From assembly GCA_023634235.1 (NCBI GenBank), contig JAMKCF010000002.1, positions 16,983,091 through 17,047,090 of the forward strand: a DNA stretch of 64,000 nucleotides. The letters run 5' to 3'. Shown here in pieces: positions 39,801 to 50,400 of the stretch (its first letter is position 1; the number at the start of each line of letters is the position of its first letter). The translations under genes were made by a program, and so were the position numbers. Under the pieces are notes generated by a model that was not told the DNA's origin, did no database searches, and saw only the letters and a list, made by a program, of their open reading frames with translations. This DNA comes from Pisaster brevispinus (taxonomy: Eukaryota > Echinodermata > Asteroidea > Forcipulatida > Asteriidae).

Positions 39801-40942
39801 AATGGAACCAGCCTATCTAAGTTGCCACATTGGTCAGATTCCCAGAATGATTTACACGTGATTATCGCCAAAGTAACCACTTCGTCAGTGGATTCAGCCT
39901 ACCTTTTTTTATACCATTACCAGGGGTGCATTATGACGACCCCAACCAGATACAGTCATGTTTGAGTTTCGGCCATTTTCATCGAATTTGGTTCAGGCAC
40001 GGTGACTTAGCCGTTCAAACCAAACCGTAACTCAGTCTAGGAGCAAGTTCAGATGGCAACCTTTCGTCAATTTGCAATTTAAATCACTCATGTGTGGTAT
40101 GTCTTTCACTTGAATGCGTCTACTTGATCAACTAGTCAAAATAGTTAGAGTATTTTGAGGAGCAGACACCTGAGTGAGAGAGACTTTGGGCAGTCATTCT
40201 GGGTAGTCAGGGGAATGTTAACATGTAGGCCTAGAGCCAGTTTGGTTCTTTCGACTATGTCACGTTAAATTTCTGTTCTCTTACAGTTTTATCTTTTAAA
40301 TGGACACCATGTCAGCCAAACGGAACCCATGGGCCGTCCATCAGTAAAGACGGTTCCCGGGTCACTGTTCGTCCCAATCACCTCTTCTCGCCCTTCAGCA
40401 GTCCAATGCCCTCCTCCCCCATCACACTCTCTCCAGCCTTCTGTCTCGGCGACCGGAAGCTCACAAACGGACGTCACTACTGGGAGGTCATTGTCGACCA
40501 ATCACCATGCGCTGTTCAGATCGGCATCATCAGTGAGAGACGGTCGCGCAGGCTTGGTGACTCTATTAGTAGTCACACGGACGGCGACAGCGGCCACGAT
40601 AGTTGCGAGGAGCTCGAAACTGACAGGGGCTCGCGGACCGACCCTACGGTGTTGATTAATTATCACGGAGGGAAGATTTTCCTCCCGGGGGAATCAACGA
40701 AGAGCAGCAGAAAGACAGGAGTAAACGGCAATAAGCACAGTGTCCACACGCTGACGTCAAGCGCAGTCGGCGTATGTGTCGAAGTTGACAAGGGACGCGT
40801 GTCTTTTTTCGACGGAGAAAATAAGGAGAGTTTCTACAGCGTAAATGTAAAGCTAGAGGGCGCTGTTTATCCAGGCATAGTTGTTGTTGGTCCCGGTGTC
40901 GTTAAGTTACGCCAGTTAGAGGAAAATGAAGTAATGGTGTGA
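30879..40942 (+). CDS. TRIM36/46-like: TRIM36/TRIM46-like E3 ubiquitin ligase, complete, 9 coding exons, 787 aa
   Basis: Hand-built model: 30879-31399, 32599-32794, 33402-33548, 33647-33742, 37530-37783, 38331-38461, 38951-39194, 39592-39710, 40287-40942. All junctions are GT/AG, phases agree, and the join is 2364 nt with one terminal stop. The start has a strong context (ACC-ATG-G). Domain order is that of class I TRIMs. RING: Zn ligands C12, C15, C27, H29, C32, C35 and, after a ~109-residue Ser/Pro/Arg-rich insert, C145 and C148. B-box 1 starts near C187 and B-box 2 near C243. A coiled coil is followed by a COS box (KETDKACFVQAA), which in this class binds microtubules, then FN3 (about 450-570) and B30.2/SPRY (about 571-787). 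The DSGHDS motif inside the SPRY domain and the insert between RING ligands are features of vertebrate TRIM36 and TRIM46. The gene may be a pre-duplication relative of both; that is inference. The role by family is ubiquitin ligation at microtubules (cytoskeleton, axon or sperm functions in vertebrates). FN3 carries an unusual Ser/Thr-rich insert of about 30 residues. Confidence 0.93.
31428..31464. repeat. AAC microsatellite in TRIM intron 1
   Basis: CAA/AAC repeats with two AAAC units, just after the exon 1 donor. The rest of this 1.2-kb intron (31400-32598) holds no further recognisable element. A 112-codon minus-strand frame at 31862-32200 has no known domain. Confidence 0.9.
32868..32944. 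repeat. Short tandem repeat in TRIM intron 2, about 3 units
   Basis: AGAATAACTTGGTGTATATT-type units (about 25-30 bp) repeat nearly three times between exons 2 and 3. Confidence 0.65.
33773..35735 (-). mobile_element. 5'-truncated L1/Tx1-like LINE in TRIM intron 4 (antisense)
   Basis: Read on the minus strand, the piece starts at about 35731 inside the reverse transcriptase. It has a YADD catalytic motif (QYADDTVLFL) followed by SGLKVNVDKT and LGI blocks, continues through frames at 35099-34422 and 34440-33934, and reaches a C-terminal Cys/His block (LCTFC...ETLIHLFCSC). Frameshifts and stops separate the frames, so it is a pseudogene. The 3' end at about 33809 is followed (minus-strand sense) by A-rich AAAC repeats, a plausible tail. 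The endonuclease and the front of the RT are absent, as usual for 5'-truncated LINE insertions. Clade (L1/Tx1-like) is judged from the motif style only. Confidence 0.85.
37138..37427. repeat. 104-bp tandem repeat, about 2.8 copies, in TRIM intron 4
   Basis: Unit starts at 37138, 37220 and 37324 (each AGCTTTGATTGT). The second and third copies are 104 bp apart and nearly identical. The first copy lacks about 22 bp (the CCGATTAACTGG block). The array ends about 100 bp before exon 5. Confidence 0.92.
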
Positions 40943-41682
40943 TAAACCAGAAGGAAAAAATAGAAAGATAAAAATAAGAACAGCATATGGGAAGTACTCA
41001 TTTGCTCTCGTGGTTGAAACCTTGCCATGTTTTAGACCACCTCCTTACAAAGGTTGGGTGAAAAACCCAGTTTCAGAAAATGTAAGCATCATACTAAATG
41101 GAAAACTATACATACGGGAGTGAGTGTAAGCCAGCTAAAATTTATCAGCAATAAGTACCATTCTTAATACAATGCCAAGGCTTAGTACGATTAAACGCTT
41201 TCTGATATACGAAAAATTCCACAGAACCGATGTTTACGCTTCAATTCACCGCTGACTTCCATAAGCATGAACAGACAAGCAAGTAAGTAAGTCCAGAGCA
41301 AACAATTAGCACATTATTATTTTGTTTTAACTATTAATAATTCATGTTTAAAATTGTGTACAGAGTATGTGACAGCGGACCCGTGAGAGGCAATGCTTAA
41401 AAAGCTGAAGTATTGCCTAAATAACTCGTAAGCTTTATTCAGCTGTGTTCTCCTTCAAAAAAAAAGTAAAAATTGGTAATTCTATTAATGATTACGGAAG
41501 ATTATTCTGCGCCTGCACAACAGCTGGACGTGCAGTTTTGCTTCAGCCAAATTTACAAGATTATGATAGCCACAAACATTTCTTATTTATTTGGAATCGC
41601 TATTCTCTTATAACTTCGCTTTTGTCTTGCTTTATGCACTGACTGACAAGACCAGAAGTATGTATTTATTACACAGAATCTA
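40943..41682. other. Probable 3' untranslated region of the TRIM gene
   Basis: Follows the TRIM stop directly. The first AATAAA that I see downstream is at 41954-41959, beyond the MITE at 41683-41918; another is at 42826-42831. The true poly(A) site cannot be fixed from sequence alone. Confidence 0.4.
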
Positions 41683-41918
41683 AACTGCAAAAACTGGGGT
41701 TTCAAAATTGAAACTATGGGTGTTGTCACATGTAGATACCGAGGCGATAATCAGTTAACATCATAGAGTGTTAAAATAACAGTAATGTAATTTGTTGTTG
41801 TGCATAAATTAGTGTTACTTAACACTCTGTGATATCAATTTTAATACTCTTTTGGTATACACATGTATGTATAAACAACACCCATGTTATAAATTTTAAC
41901 ACTCCAGTTTTTGCAGTG
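41683..41918. mobile_element. Hairpin MITE, TA target duplication
   Basis: The left end (ACTGCAAAAACTGGGGT) and the reverse complement of the right end (CACTGCAAAAACTGGAGT) match, and similarity continues through ATGGGTGTTGT and AGAGTGTTAA blocks almost to the centre, so the whole 236-bp element can fold on itself. TA flanks both ends (41681-41682, 41919-41920), as in Tc1/mariner-type insertions. No coding capacity. Confidence 0.75.
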
Positions 41919-44900
41919 TATAAATCACTGAATTTGTGTTTTCTTAAGTCTGGAATAAATGTAGTATTTTTATTTATTTTTTTCAAAGGTTTTGTTGTGT
42001 GCTTCCCACCTGAATTTGTGCAGTGTTTTAAAACAGTTTTTTTCAAACTGAACTATGGTATTCATAATTTTAAAGGTTAGTCCATTTGGGAATTAAAAGT
42101 CTCCCCCATGTGGTTTTGAAATTCAATGTATCGGTAGATTATGTAAGTGTCAGTTATTTATATTTTCGACGCAGAATGATTTTATTTTATATGGTGTCAA
42201 ACTAAAAACAGCGATTTCGTTTGTATCAGAACAATTCCTGTTGAGCAAGGTTCTCTTTACTTGGAAACTGGTTTAAAAAAAAAAACACAAAACATCAACA
42301 GTTGAGCAAGTTATATAAGTATGGCCTTGACATATATAACATTACATCTGCCAAAAAGAAGAGAAGAAAAGGACAAATAGTTCATATTTGGGCATAAGCT
42401 TATAGCCATGTATTGTACTGGTTAGTAAAAACACATGTTACTTCATAAGTCACATGACCTACTACCAAACTGTTCCTCTGTTATTGTCTGCACCTTGTAC
42501 ATTATGAGTTTAAAAGCAGCATGATGCTTAATGGTTTAAACAAAGTTTCGGCTTTATCTGTATACTGTGGCCAACAGTTGGGTTGTATAATATTTTTCAA
42601 ACATTCGATAAATCTAGTATTTTACTGTGGTATTCCCTTCCCCTTTTTATAAAGCATGCAGCCGCTCTTGTTTCGGCGTAAGGAAAAGAGAACTGTAGGC
42701 CTAATTACCCAAATGAGTCAAATTAATGGCTGGTCACTACATGAAATTATTAATTGAGCCATTATTAGTTTTCAAATTGTTTCTCTGATAAAGAAGAAGA
42801 AGAAGAAGAAGACACGATTCGAATGAATAAAGCTTCTGTATTAAGCTATGGGTTTCATCTCTGTTTAGGCCAACGCGTCATTTATATTCACGACAAAGAG
42901 GTAATAGCTAATGTCATGCCATTGGAAATAAATTATTACAAAAAAATCACAGTGCTTAGAAAATAGTTACAGCTGAAGTTTTGTGCAATCACTGGTGTAT
43001 ATTTTTAAATAAACAATAGTCATGGAATCCGTTAAACTTGCGTCATTGTCCTTTTTCAGTTTGTAATTTCTTATAGCTTTTTGGTGGTCTGAAACCGTTT
43101 TGTACATTATAACCCGTTATTGCCATATTATGTAACGACACGTGCTGCCGTCTTTATGTTCAATCATAGAGAATGAGAGTTATATTTAATCAAGATCCAC
43201 TTGTAAAAGATTGCCCATCGAATTTATTGGTTTTTCGGTAAGACTGTGACTGAGATGACAAAATTAGTTTGGTTGTAAGCCGAAATGATTATTACGAAAG
43301 GCTGTAAAGTATTTTTTTTTTAATAATTTGATAATAGTAATAAAAGAGTACTCGTTGTTTTAAGTCCCAATCGGTGCCAATTTAATTGATGATTACCAAT
43401 CCAGCAAGGACATTCAACACAACCAGCTGTGTTTTTTTTAAACCAAAAATATAGCCATAAAAAACTTTCGCAATGGCAGTAGCGATGCAGACGTCACTTT
43501 CTAAAACGCGTTGGGTCAATAGCTACTCGTGCATAAGGATCCGAAGTAACTGGAAATGTTGGAGCACGTTTTGACTTCAACTAGTCCTTTCAACATTTTT
43601 CTCTGGCGGATATATTGTGCAGGACGCTGTTACCATAGACCCTAAATCCAATGTCCTCCTGATCACCCCATTCCGAAAGTGATAAATGTTACCTTTTTGT
43701 GATTATTTCTCACCTACCCTGTTAACACCATTGGTTGTTTTGCTAACATTCGGCCGTCCATACCAACCAGCACATTATAAACAATATAAAGCTACATTTT
43801 GAGAGAGTTGCGACATAGAGGGACCATTTTTCTTTGGTCACGTGGTTGCTGGACGCAATTTTCGTTCCAATGCAGCACATTCCAATGGGCAGACTAGTCT
43901 AGCACCTTGTATTCGCCCAAGCGTTTTCTGACACAAAATGGCTTCTAATCGCAAATTGTCGCAACTCTATGACGGCTCTGAAATTATACACAGTTCGCCG
44001 TATGGGGGAGGGGGGCGCACACATAATCTCCTGCCACACCGGCTTTGTACTGCATTGAACTGCTCCCCCAATATCTCCCTCCGCTTCAACCCTCTTTTCA
44101 AAATAATACCATTTTCCTTCCCTGCTCCTACATCTCTCCTACATTCCTCAACCCCCTTTCGATAAAAGAACTTTACATGTCGCCTCTGAAGTTTGTTCAA
44201 GTCATGCCCTCACTCCACACACAGGTATAGAATAAACTGTGAGTGCATTCCGGTTTGATAAATTGTCTTTGCTTGTCCTCAAAAGCCCGTTTATGATGCG
44301 TCAAAAAAGTGTGTCCATCTACTTTACTGGAGCCAAACTATGGTTGCCTCTCATGATTTGCTTTCTAACGGCTATTGATGTCCGATCTCGCTCAACCACT
44401 TTGTGATCAATATATGAGTCATCCATGCCATCGCATGAGGGCGCTATTTCGCCATCGCTTTTCACAATTTACAACTCCTAATTTTGTTTTTTAATTAACA
44501 ATGAAAACAAGAAAGAGTCTGCAAAATATTGAGACACAGCAATAAAACATAAATCCTTTGTGAAGAGAAAGGTAGTGTTTCATTGATAAAAAGTGAGCTG
44601 TTTTGGTGTGGATTTCTTCGTTGCAGTGTATAACACTCCAAAAAGTGACTCTTATGGGTTTTAATTTTTTCTAAATTATAAAATAATACATACATCCTTC
44701 AAGTAATAAACCATAATATATATCCTTTGTGATGGAACACTGGCCTTTGATTAGTTTAATTTTAAAGATAAATTTAGTGTTGAGTAAGCCGTTGTCAACC
44801 CGTGGTCTGGATTTCTTTGTACTGCATGATGACGCATAGCAGTGTCTCACAGAGACTCCAGCACTGTGACTCGTTGGTTTGTCAAAAGTAAGAAATATGA

Positions 44901-45937
44901 AAGCGTAATGCCTGGGAAAATCAACAGTAGCGCATTAATCATTTGCGTAAGGAATGCTATGGTCTTTGACTTTGAGTGGTTAATTACAAAGATTCAGTTT
45001 TCTATAGCGTTTAAAAACCTGGGGAAAATAAATATTAACGAATGACTCCTTGAAGTATTGAATAGTTTTCTTTGATTGGGTTACATATGAAGTTTTAAGA
45101 AAGCCATTTAAAAAATCGACCCGTTTGAGAGGCTTTTCTCAGCCGCAGCTGAGTCGTTCCGCTATCCAAAGCAAGCTCAGAGCGGCCTCTAAGCAAGTCT
45201 ACTTATTACTGCTCTACCGTTTATTTCGGATCTTTATTACGCGCAAGTCCGAAACGAGACTACTTGCAATAGTCTGGTCCCCTGATTACATCACATGTTG
45301 ATATTTGGGCCATATTGCAGGGTTTAAGACTATTTTGCTCATGTATACTTGTACATCATGTGTATCATCGTACAAACGTTATGTAGTAGCATGACTTTGA
45401 CCGTCGGGACAATTTCTACTTTTTTTGTATACTACTTAGGGATTTGCCTGTATCTTACCTCAAAGAATAAACTACTCCTGAGCTGTCTCTATAATTAATT
45501 GGATTGTCGGTGAGTAAAGTAACTAAGTAAGTAAATAAGGTATCGTACGATACACCACACGGCGGACCGGATCGCAGCATGACACACAGTGTGGAAGTGT
45601 GGCACCTTATAAGCCGAGTTAAAATAAATGCAATCATCGTGCATGGCAATACCGCAATATGTCACGTGTAAAATAAATTGAAATTTTTAACTTTGTGTTG
45701 TTGTCTTCATCCTTTTTTGTTTTTGCTAGGTAGTAGTAGTATAGGGGAAAGATGAGTTAAAAAAATGCATTGTCACAAACTGTATTCTGTTAAATTATAA
45801 TTTATATTAATGAAATATTTTCGGCTGCCATTTCATTCATTATTCATTATCCTATGTGTACACACAACGCACAGGGAGCGCTGTCTATTCTCACAAGTTG
45901 GAACGGATTTATGCTTCCACTTGAGCATTCATCTGGG
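41919..45937. other. Intergenic DNA, no confident gene
   Basis: AT-rich, with a GAA microsatellite at about 42791-42811. Around 43800-43960 there is a promoter-like cluster: CACGTG at about 43838, two TTCCAAT motifs, and AAAATGG at 43935. A C-rich stretch follows and ends at a possible donor (CACACACAG|GTATAG, about 44224). This could be the untranslated first exon of the GMP synthase gene, whose leader is spliced, but the link is inference. A 14-bp palindrome (GTATCGTACGATAC) lies at 45540-45553. Confidence 0.35.
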
Positions 45938-46012
45938 TAGTTGCGATAATTGTAACCCTCCATCCTCCCGTTGGTCGCAGAATGGAGGGTTACGTCACAA
46001 TTATCGCAACTA
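45938..46012. repeat. Imperfect hairpin beside the fold-back element
   Basis: TAGTTGCGATAATTGT (45938-45953) is the exact reverse complement of 45997-46012, and AACCCTCCAT (45954-45963) of 45982-45991. The right arm has five extra bases (ACGTC, 45992-45996) that the left arm lacks. It sits 44 bp left of the large inverted repeat. Confidence 0.85.
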
Positions 46013-46055
46013 AAAAAAGAACTATCATTTGGGATAGACCTACTAAATACTAGCC

Positions 46056-46784
46056 CTACTCCTAGATCTATTCGGTTCGTTCCGCTATCGTCTCCCCGAC
46101 CTCATATGTCTTCATGTACAAAATCCTATTCGAAACTTTTTCACCTTCACGTTTATGCACCTGGACTTCTCTTTTGAAAATTAGGCTCTATGTATTCATT
46201 GTTTTCACAGTGAGCTCGGGGTGGGTCCAGAAAATCCACTCAGCAAAAAAAAGGTGCAAAAAATGATAAATTCCCATCGTTATTCGGAATCGTCGCCTTC
46301 CGATAACAAAAATGGCCGCCGTCGCTTGTATCAATGGTATGCTGCGCACAACGCTGGTTCACAATAACCAACGCGTTGCAACGGTTTACGTATAAAAGAT
46401 AAGCCATTGTGGACCAGTGTTGCGCACAGAATACTATTGAATACTGTCTTAAGGCATGTCGTGGACCAGCGTTGCACGCAGCATACCAGTGATACAAGCG
46501 ACGGCGGCCATTTTTGTTATCGGAAGGCGACGATTCTGAATAAACGATGGGAATTTATCATTTTTTGCACCTTTTTTTTTGCGGAGTGGATTTTCTGGAC
46601 CCACCCCGAGCTCACTGTGAAAACAATGAACACATAGAGCCTAATTTTTGCTAGCTCCGTTTTCAAAAGAGAAGTCCAGGTGCATAAACGTGAAGGGGAA
46701 AAAGTTTAGAATAGGATTTTGTACATGATGACCTATGAGGGTCGGGGAGACGATAGCGGAACGAACCGAATAGTTCTAGGAGTA
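46056..46784. mobile_element. Large fold-back element: ~310-bp inverted arms, ~97-bp loop
   Basis: The left arm (46056-46363) and the right arm (46461-46784) are reverse complements at high identity, by eye above 90 percent, with an ~11-bp insertion in the right arm near 46650. Both arms carry the AAAATGGCCGCC, GTGAGCTCGGGGTGGG and GATAGCGGAACGAACC blocks (in opposite orientation). A further direct copy of the GTGGACCAG/GTTGC block lies in the loop near 46410. No transposase frame. Open frames on both strands are by-products of the arms. Non-autonomous DNA transposon or fold-back type is inference; no clear target-site duplication was found. Confidence 0.85.
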
Positions 46785-46798
46785 TACTAGCCCCACCG

Positions 46799-46840
46799 TG
46801 TGTGGCCAAGGAACAGGAATCCTGAATCCTTAGCCACACG
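46799..46840. repeat. Small hairpin at the right edge of the fold-back element
   Basis: GTGTGGCCAAGGA pairs with TCCTTAGCCACAC (one mismatch), and the loop itself contains a small palindrome (CAGGAATCCTG). Confidence 0.7.
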
Positions 46841-47423
46841 TCAGGACCCATGATTTCTTCAGCTCACCGATTAAAAAAAAGAAGCGCATTTCCTACGGCG
46901 TATGCTCGGCCTATCATCGGCATGTACTCAAAGAGCAATCCTGTGGGAACCATAAAACTAAAAAGCATTATCCCCTCTAACTATGGAATGTTCCTTTGAA
47001 CAGGAACATTCTCATTTTAGTAATTATAGTTAATGATCTACACCGAATTGATAATGTACTTGCCGGTTGTGATCTTAAGGTGAAGGTATATTTCAGTTTC
47101 TTGCTATTTGTGTTATTTTTGTGCTGTCTGCTCACTGAAATATAATGTAAATGGGCATATTATTTTCAAGAAGCAATGGGGGCCTAATGTGTTGGAGAAA
47201 TATCAACTGCCCCCAAATTGGCTTCTTTTCCTTCTGTTTGCAAATTGTGCTGAATCAATAACACTAACAGTTTGGAAATATTTTATTGTAGATTACGGAA
47301 TAAATTTGTTAAATAAAACATGGCTTCTTTGACTTGATAAGGGAAAACAGTTTTGCTTTGGCTCTTTGAGGTTTAGCTTCTTTTGTATGAACCCACAGTA
47401 ACTGATGTTACTTTTCATTTCAG
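46841..47423. other. Upstream DNA of the GMP synthase coding exons
   Basis: AT-rich with no feature recognised except the acceptor TTTTCATTTCAG at 47423 that opens the exon carrying the start codon. It is therefore intron at least in its last part. Confidence 0.45.
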
Positions 47424-47441
47424 CTTGGATCCTCACAGACA

Positions 47442-50400
47442 ATGAATGGAAATACAAACCACACAGATAACAAAGGCAGTGGCTCAGTTGAAGAAAAGGT
47501 TGTCATCTTAGATGCTGGAGCACAATATGGAAAGGTAATTTATCCCCCTTCCCTCCCCCCACCTGACCTGACCCGACACACACACACACACTTTTCTGTT
47601 ACCAAGGTTCAATCTCTCATTGGTTTATTTTTGTTGTTTTATTTTTGCACCATCCCCACAAAATCAAACAAATGTTATCACCCCAGTGCTCAAATTTTAC
47701 ACTGGACTGCAGGCCTGAACGAGGCCAGTGATTTTAGTGTTGGGCCAGTGAACAGTTGATACCAATAAAGAAGTTAGATAAAACTTTCCTTACATACCTT
47801 AGTGCTTATTCAACTAAAACAGTTAAACATGTTGTTAAATGTAACAGTGTCCAGGTATCAGGAAGTTTTTTTCTCATTTTGTTTCTGGTCTTGGAAGAAA
47901 ATGTCTGGTCCAGTAAACATTTTGAGCTACAAGCCCCCAAATTTGAGCCCTGCATTTTGTTGGACTTCCCAGATCCCTTTGACAAAACTTGTGGTCAACA
48001 GGTAGACAGGTTCACAATGCTGATACATTACATCTACTTGTGCTTTTACTACAATAATGTATTTTAAATGAATGTAAAACTTGCAACGTGATGAAGAACA
48101 TTGTTTGTGTCTTACAGGTAGCAGACCCTTACATTAATTTATTGGCGTAGCCTATGGGTAAAACACAAATAATACTGTACTTGTCATATAACTGATGACG
48201 CTTGAACATGTTGAAGTCAGTTTTGTCAGTCAAAGTCCAAAGTCATTCGATCAAGTCGGAGTCATGAGTCACAAAGGTCGTGTCACAAAGATCATGTCTG
48301 AGTCCCAAGTCTAAATCACAAGTAATGTTAAAAATATTTTGACATTAACCCAAACCTGACCTAGTCCAAGTATGAGACTGAGAGATACATTTTTTTGTTA
48401 TGTACAGGGCTTGAATTTGGGGGAAATATCAATAAGACCGCAGGGCTTGTAGCTCAAAATTTTTACTGGACCAGAATTTATTTTACAAGACCAGAAGCAA
48501 AATGAGTTGCACAAGCACTAAGAGAATGTCAATGTCATTTGTCTTGTGTGTAGTACTTCGATAATCAAGAGAATTGAAAGATATTTATCAGATTCCTAAT
48601 CAACAGTTGTTCACATAAATATTACACCATGAGGTAGGCCCTTCAAACCTATTATTATTCAATTGAAAAATGCAAGACCACCGGGCTTGTCCGGCTGTGA
48701 GTTTACTGGCCCAAAAAATGCTAAAATCACTGGCCTCGGGCCTGGGGTCAAGTGTTAATTTCAAGCCCTGATGTACCTCTTTCATCTTTACATGTTTTTG
48801 TTTTTTCTTAGGTTATTGATCGCAAAGTAAGAGAGCTGTTTGTAGACACAGACATCTTGCCTCTAGATACTCCGGCATATTTAATCAAAGAAAAGGGCTA
48901 CAGGTACTTCCATCTTTAATATTAACAATAATCAGATTTCTTAAGGCAATGATTTTAAATGTCATTGTGATATTTTATGTTATTATTTGGCAAATTGCGT
49001 ACAGAATAATTTTCTTTCTGGTTTTCAGTTTCAATCAATGCCTGCATATGTTCATGGCTTTAAAGACCATTGATTATACCCCAGCAATGAGATCAAACAA
49101 AGTTGCAGCACTAACTGATACATGTACATGTACATTGTACACTATACGTGTAGACACTACCTGACTAAGAATGAAATTATGTAATCCTTGTTGCTCATAC
49201 ATATGTAGTTGATCCATATTTTTATATTCATGTAGGGCTATCATCATATCTGGTGGGCCTAACAGTGTGAATGCAGAGGATGCCCCTGTTTATGACCCAG
49301 CCATCTTTCATTGTGGTTTACCAGTTCTAGGGATTTGCTACGGACTTCAGGTAAATTACTCAGAGGCTTCTATTTTCCTCACTTTTAAAAGTAAAGCAAC
49401 TTTGACATAAAATAAAATGAAAATGTTTACTAATGCATTCCTCAATCCAACACCATTCAGTTACTCATTACCTATGTAAACCTGATCCCATGTAAAGCAT
49501 ACAAGGTTTACTAGTGCAGTCCTCAATCCAAACAAATCATGGCATAGAAGTTTGGTGGGTCTGGGGTGGTTAGGGTTAATCTTAAATTTTGTAATTGATA
49601 TAAATAATATGTCCATAGAAAAGCAGCAATTGAGTTGAAATGACTTAAGTTTCATGAACGCCAAATGTCTTATGCTGTACAATGTACATGTTAGTGTGGA
49701 CATCTGTTTGTCTCTCAGATGATCAACAAAGAATTTGGTGGCAGTGTACAAAAGAAGTCCGTAAGAGAGGATGGTCAGTTTACCATAAGTGTCAACACTG
49801 ATGTGACATTGTTCCGGTGAGTATGGTGAGGGTAGAACACAATGTTGTTGGAAACGTTACTCTAGCTGTTTGGAACTAGGAACTAATTGCTTTGGCTTCC
49901 AGTCAGGAACTAGGTACCAATGGTTTTGGCTTCCAGTCACGAACTAGGAACCAATTAATTTGTCTTCTAGTCACGAACTAGGAACCAATTAATTTGGCTT
50001 TTAGTCAGGAACTAGAAACCAAATACTTCGGCTTCTAGTCAGGAACTATAAACCCATTACTTTGGCTTTTAGAGAGGAACTAGGAACCAATTACTTTGGT
50101 TTCTAGTCGGGCTTTGGCCATAATCGAATTGTGATCAATCATCATGTTTTAAAAAAATAGTATGTGAGCAGAATTAAGGGTAGAGGCAGACTCTTGACTA
50201 ATGATCCTTCGAATGTTGTTGATGTTTTCTGTATGATAAGAAGCTGATTGACAAATTTTCTTCACCTGGGATTCCATGAACATGGTGGTGTCAAACATGA
50301 CACCAATATTGCAAGCAGTTTTGGATGATTTAATGGTAGCAGTGCCACTTTGTACCTGTTGATCATTGATTTTGTTTTGGTTGTAATTAAATGTAATAAT

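Noticed and set aside
46240..46637. Pair of similar open frames on opposite strands
   Set aside because: They are the two arms of the fold-back element read in opposite directions, not genes.
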